Below, piece by piece: positions 54,921 through 63,165 of a DNA stretch of 64,000 nucleotides. The notes under the pieces were generated by a model. The model saw nothing but the letters and a program-made list of their open reading frames with translations, was not told the DNA's origin and did not search any database. Location of the stretch: NCBI GenBank assembly GCA_965658225.1, contig CBFHRK010000004.1, positions 1 through 64,000 on the forward strand, written 5' to 3'. This DNA is from ECT2AJA-044 sp965658225. Lineage in GTDB: Bacteria; Bacteroidota; Bacteroidia; Flavobacteriales; ECT2AJA-044. The translations under genes were made by a program, and so were the position numbers. Position 1 is the stretch's first letter. Each line of letters opens with the position of its first letter.

Positions 54921-56860
54921 GAATGCAAATGGAAAAGGTGGAAGGGCCATTCGGGCCTCAGTTCAACGTAATTCCATTCCTCATTCCAGCGATAGCCATT
55001 ACCCGTGATTAAATCGTCGGCAACTAAATCAATGGACCCTTTGGTTAATCCGAGCAAGTTGAGCGGCAACTGAACCCAACCCGTTTGCGTCGCATATGGA
55101 TCTAAATTGACAACCATTAGCATGTTGTCATTTCCGGAAGCATCCTGCTTGAAGTATGCGAAAATATGCTCGTTTTCAATGGCGCAAACACGCGTCATTA
55201 ACGTTTGTTGCAAGGCTGGGTGTTTATGTCGAATAGCGTTCACCCTTTTAATTAAGTGCGTCAACCGGTTTTCGAGATTCCAATCCCAGTGTTTCGCTTC
55301 GAACTTCTCTGAATCGAGGTACTCTTCACGACCGGGAAGTGCTTCGTGCACCATTTGTTCAAAAACAGGACCATACATGCCGTAATTACCAGAGCCCGTT
55401 GCGGCCAAAAAGAACCTTGTTAGATGCGCGTGCTCACTTCCTCCTTGCAAGAGGTAGGGATTAATATCGGGTGTATTCGGCCAAAAATTAGGACGGAAGT
55501 ACTCTTTCCCGGGCCCTTGTGTGAGTTCTTTAAAATAAGTGCTCAACTCGTGCTTGGTATTGCGCCAAGTGAAATACGAATAGGACTGAGTAAAGCCCTG
55601 TTTCGCGAGTTGGTGCATTACTTTGGGTCGCGAAAAAGCTTCCGACAAGAATAAAAAATCGGGGTACTTTTCGTGCACTTTATCAATGAGCCAGCCCCAA
55701 AATTGATACGGTTTGGTATGCGGATTATCGACGCGAAATATGCGCACTCCGCGTTCGGCCCAAAATAAGGCGATGCTCAATAATTCGTTCCACAAATTTT
55801 CCCAGTCGCTTGTTTCAAAGTCGATGGGTAAAATGTCTTGGTATTTTTTGGGCGGATTCTCAGCATATTGAACCGTACCATCGCTCCGCCATTTGAACCA
55901 TTCCGGATGTTCTTTCACGTACGGATGATCCGGTGCACATTGCAGGGCAAAATCCATGGCCAATTCAACCCCGTTCTTTTTACATTCCTTCATCAGGAAG
56001 TCGAAATCGGCCAGTGTTCCCAATTCGGGATGTATGGCTTTATGTCCACCATATTGGCTTCCAATGGCCCACGGGCTTCCTACTTCGCCCTCACGGGCAG
56101 ATGGGTTATTGTTCTTCCCTTTTCTGTTCAACTCCCCTACCGGGTGAATAGGTGGAACATAAAGCACATCGAAGCCCATATCTGAAATTCGCGGGAGCAG
56201 GGCAGCGGTGTCGCGCAGGGTTCCGGTTCGGGCAGGATCGGGGCTCGTACTTCTGGGGAACACTTCGTACCACGTGCTAAAATTCGCCTTCGGTCGGTCG
56301 ACCCATACTCGATATTCTTGTTCGGTGCGCGTTTCGAAGTCTTTGAGCGGATAAGCTCGAAGGATTTGTTCAAGTTTCTTTCCTTGAATTTTCTTTTTGA
56401 GCGCGACTGTTAACTTTCCGGCCGTGAGGCCGCTCATTACATCGTTTAGCCAAACTTGCTCTTTTTCAGAGGCCTTTTTCGCCGTATTCTTCAATATGGC
56501 GACGCCATCGAGGAGCTCCACCGACACCTCAACTTCCGCGTCTATTTTCTTTCGCAAGCCCTGCAACCAATAAAGCGGTTGATCGATCCAAGCCCCGATC
56601 GCAAAGGAATAAAAGCCAATTTTTTTGAGCGGTATCTCCGCTTTCCAGCGATCATTGCCCGCTTCTACTAATGGAACCGATTGCGCCTGTTTGTCGTCGG
56701 CATGCCGAAAATAAACGCAGCCATTTACCGTATCATGACCATCGGCAACTAAATCGACGGCTACGTGTAAGAGATCATTTTGAACCCTTTTTGCATAGTA
56801 TTTTCCATCGGATACTACCGGTTCAATATTTTCAATAATAACTCGGCTTTGGCCTTGCAT
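54917..56860 (-). CDS. glgE: Alpha-1,4-glucan:maltose-1-phosphate maltosyltransferase
   Basis: A 647-residue GH13_3 enzyme that adds maltosyl units from maltose 1-phosphate to alpha-glucans. N-terminal beta domain (RVIIENIEPVVSDGKYYAKR), barrel with EVFPRS, VLYVPPIHPVGE, GVRIFRVDNPHTKPYQFW (nucleophile Asp) and FLSEAFSRP (acid Glu), and a C-terminal beta domain. First gene of the operon glgE-mak-glgB-GH57, all spaced by -4 to +2 bases, so the pathway enzymes are made together. Confidence 0.95.
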   Translation of the reverse strand: MQGQSRVIIENIEPVVSDGKYYAKRVQNDLLHVAVDLVADGHDTVNGCVYFRHADDKQAQSVPLVEAGNDRWKAEIPLKKIGFYSFAIGAWIDQPLYWLQGLRKKIDAEVEVSVELLDGVAILKNTAKKASEKEQVWLNDVMSGLTAGKLTVALKKKIQGKKLEQILRAYPLKDFETRTEQEYRVWVDRPKANFSTWYEVFPRSTSPDPARTGTLRDTAALLPRISDMGFDVLYVPPIHPVGELNRKGKNNNPSAREGEVGSPWAIGSQYGGHKAIHPELGTLADFDFLMKECKKNGVELAMDFALQCAPDHPYVKEHPEWFKWRSDGTVQYAENPPKKYQDILPIDFETSDWENLWNELLSIALFWAERGVRIFRVDNPHTKPYQFWGWLIDKVHEKYPDFLFLSEAFSRPKVMHQLAKQGFTQSYSYFTWRNTKHELSTYFKELTQGPGKEYFRPNFWPNTPDINPYLLQGGSEHAHLTRFFLAATGSGNYGMYGPVFEQMVHEALPGREEYLDSEKFEAKHWDWNLENRLTHLIKRVNAIRHKHPALQQTLMTRVCAIENEHIFAYFKQDASGNDNMLMVVNLDPYATQTGWVQLPLNLLGLTKGSIDLVADDLITGNGYRWNEEWNYVELRPEWPFHLFHLHS

Positions 56861-56926
56861 GGAGCATTAATTGTATTTCGGAAACTAAGTAACAAAAAAA
56901 GGCGAAGTTGGCGGAATTTTCCGCGC

Positions 56927-57882
56927 TTACTTTACTTCGTAGCTCGTCCACTTTTCAATACGGGCAATGAGGTCGTTATAGTGAAACGGTTTACTTAAGT
57001 AATCATCCATTCCCGCAGCGAGGAATCGATCGCGGTCCTCCTTCATAGCGTTGGCCGTTAAGGCAATAATAACGGGCGACTTACCTCCAAAGTGTTCTTT
57101 AATTTCTTTCGTAGCTTCGATTCCATCTTTTCGCGGCATGTTAATGTCCATCAAAATAAGATCGTCTTCTTTGGCGGTAGCTTTTTCTACGGCAATAACC
57201 CCATCTTCAGCCCAATCGGCATCGAGGCCGACACGGGCTAATTGGAACTTCAAAAGTTCTCTGTTAACTGGGTTATCCTCTGCAACGAGTACGTTAATGC
57301 TTCCATCAAAAACTGGGAGTTCAGCTGGTTTTACCGCAATATTCTCTCCCCGAAGGCTTTCTAAAAAAGTACTGTATTTCCAGGGTTTTCCGTGAACGAC
57401 GTATCGGCTCAATCCCGGATAAAAATAGCGACTCGAAACATCTTCTAAATGCTGGTTAATTAGCGTAGAATCGGAATGAAAAACGACTTTCAGCTTTTCA
57501 ACACCCAAGGTATCAATGAGTCGAATTTGCTGATACGCTCCCCGTATTTCNNNNNNNNNNNNNNNNNNNNNNNNNNNNNNNNNNNNNNNNNNNNNNNNNN
57601 NNNNNNNNNNNNNNNNNNNNNNNNNNNNNNNNNNNNNNNNNNNNNNNTAGATTTAAAAAAGGCCAGGTCGCGATAAGCCTCAATCATTTCGTTTTTCAAA
57701 AACGTTTCTAGTACTTCAATCCGTTTCTCTGCATCTGTTAAAAGGCTTCGGTAGTAGTTATCGCGAAACTGGCGGTAGTTGTTATAGGTTAGCGCTCCCA
57801 CCAACAAAGAGGTGAAAATCAAAAGGGCCCAGAAGTAGGGCCACAGTGATCTCTTGTGAATTTTATCGTTGGTTACCCTCAT
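56927..57882 (-). CDS. Sensor/receiver protein broken by an assembly gap (hybrid kinase derivative)
   Basis: N-terminal part (57882-57648): TM segment WPYFWALLIFTSLLVGALTY and the start of an extracytoplasmic sensor domain. After the gap: QIRLIDTLGVEKLKVVF and SSRYFYPGLS (sensor), a short YVVHGKPWKYSTFLESL (end of a receiver-like fold), then a full REC domain with LVAEDNPVNR, LILMDINMPRKDG (phosphorylated Asp), ALTANAMKED and SKPF. No HisKA or HATPase block (HExRTPL, NxxKF) is seen. Either it was lost by deletion, or the assembly joined wrong pieces. The two parts are not in one frame across the 97 N. Confidence 0.65.
57551..57647. other. Assembly gap (97 N)
   Basis: A run of 97 unresolved bases inside the sensor gene. 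True length is unknown. Confidence 0.99.
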
Positions 57883-57893
57883 TCTGAAACGGC

Positions 57894-57924
57894 TTGATAG
57901 GCAGCAATAGTCTTAGTATCTTTG
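57894..57924 (+). promoter_or_regulatory. Promoter of the metal-related operon
   Basis: TTG at 57894-57896 and TATCTTTG at 57917-57924, separated by 20 bases, fit the Bacteroidetes -33 TTG / -7 TAnnTTTG pattern. The first ATG of the HYC_CC_PP-like gene follows 13 bases later. Confidence 0.65.
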
Positions 57925-57936
57925 CGTTTCTAAGTT

Positions 57937-58332
57937 ATGAAAAAGGCGCTCTTCATCCTATATACATTCTACTACCTGCTCCTCTCGATTGGGATACATG
58001 GTACGGCGCACGAATGTATGGGTCGTTTGACGGAAATTGCTTGGGGGCACGAGCCCCTCTCGTGCGTTTGCGATGCCTTCTTGAACGACGAGCATGAAGA
58101 TGTCGATTGCTGCGACGATAATGAAGTCGAAATTTGGTTGCAGGAAGAGCAGTTGGCTCAAAAGAATCAGCACTCTTTTGAAGTAGGCGCTTTCGCCCTC
58201 CCGGGCGGATTTACACCTTTGTTCATCGCAGCAATTGAGGTTGAGCGCGAATTTCCCATCGGGCCGAAGGCCCTGAAACCACCTAATGAACGGCTTTACT
58301 TAGCCCATTGCTCGCTTCAGTTTTATGCCTAA
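57937..58332 (+). CDS. Small exported Cys-rich protein, HYC_CC_PP family-like
   Basis: A 131-residue protein with signal or membrane anchor (ALFILYTFYYLLLSIGIHG), then HECMG, CVC and an acidic DCCDDNEVE segment, followed by a PPNERLYL stretch near the C-terminus. This His-x-Cys ... Cys-Cys ... Pro-Pro layout fits the HYC_CC_PP group of Bacteroidetes, usually found next to HMA proteins and TonB receptors. Metal binding or sensing is inference. Followed by the HMA gene at 51 bases. Confidence 0.65.
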   Translation: MKKALFILYTFYYLLLSIGIHGTAHECMGRLTEIAWGHEPLSCVCDAFLNDEHEDVDCCDDNEVEIWLQEEQLAQKNQHSFEVGAFALPGGFTPLFIAAIEVEREFPIGPKALKPPNERLYLAHCSLQFYA

Positions 58333-58383
58333 TCTGTTTCACTTTTCGGAATTCAGATTATAAATTACAAAGCATAAAATACC

Positions 58384-58725
58384 ATGAAAAACTTATTATT
58401 TACAGCCATCGCATTTCTGGCTTTCACCATTGGAGCACAAGCACAAGACAAGATCAAAACGGATACTATTTGGGTAAACGGCGTTTGCGGAATGTGCGAA
58501 GAGCGCATCGAAAATGCAGCCTATATTCCCGGAGTTAAAAAAGCCGATTGGAATGTCGACACCCACGAGTTAGTGATTATTTACAAAACGGATAAAACGA
58601 ATCTCACGGAGATTCAAGAATCTATTGCCGCTGTGGGTCACGACACTCGGGACATCAAAGCCACAGCCGAGCAGTACGCTCAAATTCACCATTGCTGTAA
58701 ATACCGCGATCACGCTCCTCACTAA
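58384..58725 (+). CDS. Secreted heavy-metal-associated (HMA) domain protein
   Basis: A 113-residue periplasmic protein: signal peptide (AIAFLAFTIGAQAQ) and an HMA domain with the metal site GVCGMCEERIE (CxxC) and a typical ferredoxin-like fold to IAAVGHDT. An extra C-terminal IHHCC motif and RDHAPH tail offer more metal ligands. Probably a copper or related metal carrier. Two bases separate its stop from the TonB receptor start, so they are one transcript. Confidence 0.85.
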   Translation: MKNLLFTAIAFLAFTIGAQAQDKIKTDTIWVNGVCGMCEERIENAAYIPGVKKADWNVDTHELVIIYKTDKTNLTEIQESIAAVGHDTRDIKATAEQYAQIHHCCKYRDHAPH

Positions 58726-58727
58726 AA

Positions 58728-60983
58728 ATGAGACTTCTTATTGTGGCGTTACTACTCGGATGGATGACTCCGACCGTAGCGCAAAACCCATTACAGGGAA
58801 GGGTAATGGGATCGTATGATGGCGTAAAAGAACCCTTGGCCGGTGCCAATGTATTTTGGTTGAAGCCGAAATTGGGTACAACCACCGATGACAAGGGTCA
58901 ATTTATCATCGATCGAACGGCCAAAGCAAAGTTTCTGGTGGTTCAGTACTTGGGGTTTCAAACGGATACCTTTGAAATAGATCCGAAAAGAACTCAGGTA
59001 GAACTCACTTTAAACTCCGCCGAAACTACTCTGAATTCAGTAGACGTACTTGAAAAAGTAGAAAGCGTTTCTGTCAAATATTTGGATGTGAACCTCACGG
59101 AGAATATTTCCGAAAAAGAGCTGTTTAAGGCCGCTTGCTGCGACCTCTCAGAAAGTTTTGAAACAAACCCAAGTGTAGACGCCAGCTTTACAGATGCCGT
59201 TACTGGAACGCGTCAAATTCGGATGCTGGGGCTAGATGGGCCATACAGCACATATACACGAGGGAATATTCGAACTATGGGCGGACTCGCTTCCGTGTTC
59301 GGTTTGGCCCTTATTCCTGGAAGCTGGATTAAATCGATTCAACTGACCAAAGGCACTGGATCCGTATTGAACGGATACAGCAGTGTTACCGGGCAAATCA
59401 ACTATGAACTGCGCGATGCTTCGGACCCCGAAAAGCTGTTTTTAAACGGATATATAAACGGCGCAGGGCGATTAGAACAAAACCTTGTTTGGTCAAAAAA
59501 GCTTTCCGAAAAATGGAGCACAGCATTATTACTCCACGGGCGCCAGCAATACTTGGAAATTGACCGTAACAATGATGCCTTTTTGGATACGCCCTTTGGA
59601 AATCATTTCTTTATCCAGAATACCTGGAAAAGAACGAGTACGGACGGACTCCGAACTCAGTTTGGTGTGAAGTACAGTTTATTAGATCAAGTTGCGGGTC
59701 AAACCGGATTCAAAGACGCCGAAGCGGGTTCCATGCTTTGGGGCTTCGATTCTAAAACGGAACGACTCGAAGGATGGTGGAAAGGCGGGTATGTATTAAA
59801 CGCGTCAAAAGGAAGAAGTTTTGGTTTTCAATCGAGCTTGGTCTATCACAATCAAACGGCGGCATTTGGTGCGCTTGATAACCCCAATACTGATTGGTCG
59901 GGCCAAGAGTTGAGCGGATATGTAAACGGAATTTATGCCACCGATTTAAACGCACCAAATCATTCGTTGAAAACGGGGGTGAGTTACGTTTACCATGCTC
60001 AAAACGAAATCTATAACGGAACCGAATACGATCGTGCGGAACAAATTCCGGGTGTATTTGGCGAATATACCTGGGCCAAGCCCGATCGTTTTTCCATTGT
60101 CTTGGGATTGCGGGTTGATCAGCACAATTACTTCGGAACCAATGTAAGTCCTCGATTGCATACTCGTTGGGTCTTAAATGAGGACTTAACCTTGCGAGCC
60201 AGTGCGGGAAAAGCCTACCGAACGGCCAATATATTTGCCGAGCACATAGGACTTATGGCGAACAATCGACAGTGGATAATTGCAAGTTCTGATAATACCT
60301 TACCCTATGGTCTTGATCAAGAAGAGGCCTGGAATTTCGGGGCGAGTATTGTTCAGAATTTCGAATGGGATTATAGGCCGGCCACCCTTCGGGTCGATTA
60401 TTACTATACCGATTTTCAGAACCAAATAGTTACGGATTTAGACGCTTCGGCACGCGAGGTACGGTTTTACAATTTAGATGGTCGTTCATTTTCACACAGC
60501 TTTCAGGTACAGCTTGATTACGAAGTGGTGCAACGGTTAGATGTTCGATTGGCCTACCGATTCTTAGACGTTCAAAGCACTTTTGGGTCGGGGCAATTAC
60601 CCACCGCTTTTATAAGTCCGCACCGAGCCTTTACGAATCTTTCGTACCAAACAAGAAAGTATTTTAAGGTCGATTTAACCGTTCAATGGGAAGGAACCAA
60701 ACGCCTGCCCTATACGGGCGACAACAGTGCTGTTAATCAAATTGGCGAGCGCTCTCCTGATTTCGTGCTATTGAATTTGCAGATTGCTAAAGAATGGAAA
60801 AACAAAGGTTGGGAAGTATATACGGGCGTGGAGAATTTGACCAATTTCAAAATGACGCGACCCATTATTTCTGCGAGTGATCCATTTGACTCGGAATTCG
60901 ATGCGAGTATGGTATGGGGGCCCGTTCTCGGGCGGATGTTTTATGCTGGATTCCGGTTCAAACTCCTTCGGGGGGAGTCTTAG
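58728..60983 (+). CDS. TonB-dependent receptor with CarboxypepD_reg domain, probably metal-related
   Basis: A 751-residue outer-membrane receptor. Signal peptide (LLIVALLLGWMTPTVAQ), carboxypeptidase-like regulatory domain (about 22-105), plug domain (about 115-230; RQIRMLGLDGPYSTYTRG, SVLNGYSSVTGQINYELR) and a 22-strand barrel ending FYAGFRFKLL. An unusual KAACCDLSESFETNPSVD block at the plug start contains a Cys pair. The upstream HMA and Cys-rich genes suggest uptake of a metal or metal complex (inference). Confidence 0.87.
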   Translation: MRLLIVALLLGWMTPTVAQNPLQGRVMGSYDGVKEPLAGANVFWLKPKLGTTTDDKGQFIIDRTAKAKFLVVQYLGFQTDTFEIDPKRTQVELTLNSAETTLNSVDVLEKVESVSVKYLDVNLTENISEKELFKAACCDLSESFETNPSVDASFTDAVTGTRQIRMLGLDGPYSTYTRGNIRTMGGLASVFGLALIPGSWIKSIQLTKGTGSVLNGYSSVTGQINYELRDASDPEKLFLNGYINGAGRLEQNLVWSKKLSEKWSTALLLHGRQQYLEIDRNNDAFLDTPFGNHFFIQNTWKRTSTDGLRTQFGVKYSLLDQVAGQTGFKDAEAGSMLWGFDSKTERLEGWWKGGYVLNASKGRSFGFQSSLVYHNQTAAFGALDNPNTDWSGQELSGYVNGIYATDLNAPNHSLKTGVSYVYHAQNEIYNGTEYDRAEQIPGVFGEYTWAKPDRFSIVLGLRVDQHNYFGTNVSPRLHTRWVLNEDLTLRASAGKAYRTANIFAEHIGLMANNRQWIIASSDNTLPYGLDQEEAWNFGASIVQNFEWDYRPATLRVDYYYTDFQNQIVTDLDASAREVRFYNLDGRSFSHSFQVQLDYEVVQRLDVRLAYRFLDVQSTFGSGQLPTAFISPHRAFTNLSYQTRKYFKVDLTVQWEGTKRLPYTGDNSAVNQIGERSPDFVLLNLQIAKEWKNKGWEVYTGVENLTNFKMTRPIISASDPFDSEFDASMVWGPVLGRMFYAGFRFKLLRGES

Positions 60984-62040
60984 CTTTGGCTTTAGCTTCA
61001 GCTGAGAAAAAGGATAGCATTAGCATTCTAAAAAAGAACGATTCCAAGTAATCCTTGAGATGAAAGGCAAATATCCGAACGTTAGTTTGGTTCGGTTTTG
61101 TCGATTACTTGGAGTAACCCCGCAAGCCTATTATCAGCACATAAGGAGATTTGAAGAACGAACTCTTGAAGCTTATTTGGTTACAACAGAGGTGCGTTCG
61201 ATTCGAGAGAACCATCGGCGAATGGGTGTCCGAAAGCTTTATGAAAAACTAGAGCCGTTTATGCTGGACCACCAAATCAAGATGGGTAGAGACGCTCTGT
61301 TTGCTTTGCTAGCAGAACATAGCTTATTGGTAAGAAGAAGGCGGAATAGAGTACGTACAACAAACTCAAACCACTGGTTTAGGAAGTATCCTAATTTAAT
61401 AGAAGGACTGTCTATAGTTCGTAAAAATCAACTTTGGGTAAGTGATCTTACCTATTGGAAGGCATCGGGAATCAACTACTATGTCTCCTTTGTAAAAGAT
61501 GCCTACTCTAAGAAGATAGTGGGTTGGCATGTGGCGACAAATCTTGAAGCGAAAGAGTCCAGAAAAGCTTTGAGCAAAGCAATCCAAGGCCTAGATAAAA
61601 GAGAACAATCCGGAAACAAATTGATTCATCACTCTGATCTTGGAATCCAGTATTGCAGTAAGGAATATGTACAGCTACTTCAGGATAAGGGTATCGGAAT
61701 CAGTATGACTCAGAATGGAGACCCACGGGAAAATGCTGTCGCGGAAAGGATCAACGGTATCCTAAAGAATGAATATTTGTTTGATCTTGAGGTAAAAGAC
61801 CTCTGCCATGCGCAGCAATTGCTGGATAAAGCGGTGAATCTTTACAACCAAGAAAGACCTCATTTAAGCATAGGAATGTTGACACCGGAAAAGGTCCACA
61901 GCAAGAATATACATCCTGAAAAACTTTGGAAGAACTATTATGAAAAGAGAACAACTAATCAACCTATATTAGGACTAACCTTAAACCAACAATCCATTCC
62001 AGGAATAAATAAAAACATGTAAACTTTTTTTAGGACGAGT
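60984..62040 (+). mobile_element. IS3-family element, 5'-truncated
   Basis: The 3' end carries orfB and a terminal TTTTTTTAGGACGAGTCA (about 62022-62040) that resembles the tips of Bacteroidetes IS3 elements. No matching inverted end or orfA is found upstream. Only a tail-like KKDSISILKKNDSK frame with an AAAAAAG slippery run near 61031 remains. GCTTTGGCTTTAGCTTCAGC repeats (60984-61005) mark the break, directly after the TonB receptor stop. Confidence 0.65.
61060..62022 (+). CDS. IS3-family transposase OrfB (DDE integrase core)
   Basis: A 320-residue transposase. N-terminal HTH_21-like segment (ENHRRMGVRKLYEKL) and rve integrase core with DDE residues in WVSDLTYW, HHSDLGIQY and ENAVAERINGILKNEY; C-terminal YNQERPHLSIGMLTPE. 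The catalytic part is intact, but the partner orfA is missing, so transposition by itself is unlikely. Confidence 0.92.
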   Translation: MKGKYPNVSLVRFCRLLGVTPQAYYQHIRRFEERTLEAYLVTTEVRSIRENHRRMGVRKLYEKLEPFMLDHQIKMGRDALFALLAEHSLLVRRRRNRVRTTNSNHWFRKYPNLIEGLSIVRKNQLWVSDLTYWKASGINYYVSFVKDAYSKKIVGWHVATNLEAKESRKALSKAIQGLDKREQSGNKLIHHSDLGIQYCSKEYVQLLQDKGIGISMTQNGDPRENAVAERINGILKNEYLFDLEVKDLCHAQQLLDKAVNLYNQERPHLSIGMLTPEKVHSKNIHPEKLWKNYYEKRTTNQPILGLTLNQQSIPGINKNM

Positions 62041-62080
62041 CAGCTCCAGAATCCCCATCAATAAAAATAAGGTCCCTCGG

Positions 62081-63013
62081 CTAAAGCACCACGTCCTTTC
62101 GCTCGGCGAGTGTTTTCATATCGAAATGCTTATCGAAGAATTCATCGCACCACAGGCAAACGTTTTCCAGCACTTCGGTTCGCGATTTTGCGTATTCCTC
62201 GGTAATTCCCAGGCTGAGCCCCATCGTTAATGGGCTGCCTTCATTAAGCTCTTGAAAAATAGCCGATTTGCTCGCTTTCTGAACTACCTCGCTCACCTTT
62301 TCTTTCCGCGCATCGCCCATCGCGTCTTTGGTTCCGGGGCAACAAGGGTTTATTGCCCAGAGCTGAATGCTCACCTCCATGGGAACTTCTTTACCGCCAA
62401 GAAAACCAATGGCCCCGCTCAGCACACCGCAGGGATTGTGCTTGGGGTCGCGTTTCCAAACGTTCGTAGTCATCGCGCGGCCACGCGCCCAGTTACCTCC
62501 TAACCACATGTCTTCGGTGGCTCCCCAATATCCCCATGTTAAATCGTTACGAATATGATCGTCTTTACCGATGAGCGGATCTTTATCGCTGCGCACGCCG
62601 GCCGATTCAAAGAGCGCTGCGATTTGATCGAGCCGTGCTCCTTTATGCTTGTGATAGCGGTCAATGCTGGCTATATCAAAACGAGTTACCCCTTTTTCAA
62701 TCAGGGTGGCTAGGCGACTTTCGTTCAATAAATCACCATTCGTTTGAAGCATAATTTGGGTTGAATCACCATAGCGCGATTTTACTTTATCCAGGATTGC
62801 GTAGAGCTTTTCGCGTTCTGCCAAGGGTTCGCCACCGGAAAGAATTAAGCGATCCATTTTCTCGGGCAAATTGTCGACAATAGCCAAACAATCTTCCATA
62901 GAAATCCTTGTCCCGCGTGGCCCACTCATATTGTAACAGTGCGCACATTCGTCGTTACACAATTGTGTAAATACCCAATAAACGCTTTCAAAATGATCGA
63001 AATTCGATTTCAT
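62081..63013 (-). CDS. Radical SAM protein
   Basis: A 310-residue radical SAM enzyme. CNDECAHC (CxxxCxxC) near residue 20 binds the 4Fe-4S cluster, followed by LILSGGEPL (the GGE SAM-binding motif). C-terminal cysteines in HNPCG, INPCCPGTK and NVCLWCDEF suggest extra cluster(s) of SPASM/twitch kind. ATG 63013 is chosen since the cluster motif follows closely; the longer frame to 63214 overlaps two other genes. It follows a 47-aa membrane peptide gene. Substrate unknown. Confidence 0.85.
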   Translation of the reverse strand: MKSNFDHFESVYWVFTQLCNDECAHCYNMSGPRGTRISMEDCLAIVDNLPEKMDRLILSGGEPLAEREKLYAILDKVKSRYGDSTQIMLQTNGDLLNESRLATLIEKGVTRFDIASIDRYHKHKGARLDQIAALFESAGVRSDKDPLIGKDDHIRNDLTWGYWGATEDMWLGGNWARGRAMTTNVWKRDPKHNPCGVLSGAIGFLGGKEVPMEVSIQLWAINPCCPGTKDAMGDARKEKVSEVVQKASKSAIFQELNEGSPLTMGLSLGITEEYAKSRTEVLENVCLWCDEFFDKHFDMKTLAERKDVVL

Positions 63014-63021
63014 ACTTGTAG

Positions 63022-63165
63022 TTAATTCGTGGATTCCCACTTGCGGATTTTCGGAAGTTCTTTTTTCGATTCCCACGGAGAACGCGAACAATACATGTAC
63101 ACCAAGGCGATTCCCGCAAAGAGAAAGAGTAAAAAAACAAATCGACGTCCCGATCGTTGGCTCAT
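63022..63165 (-). CDS. Small single-pass membrane peptide (47 aa)
   Basis: ATG overlaps the stop of the TonB receptor-like gene by one base (TAATG), and its own stop is 8 bases before the radical SAM start. Sequence: basic MSQRSGRRF, hydrophobic FVFLLFLFAGIALVYMYC, then polar, Lys/Trp-rich CSRSPWESKKEL and RKWESTN. Tight coupling on both sides supports a real gene. It could be a membrane anchor or a substrate of the radical SAM enzyme; neither is shown. Confidence 0.6.
   Translation of the reverse strand: MSQRSGRRFVFLLFLFAGIALVYMYCSRSPWESKKELPKIRKWESTN

Noticed and set aside
57490..57882. A complete 130-aa protein across the N gap
   Set aside because: The tail after the gap is in the wrong frame; the gap length is arbitrary.
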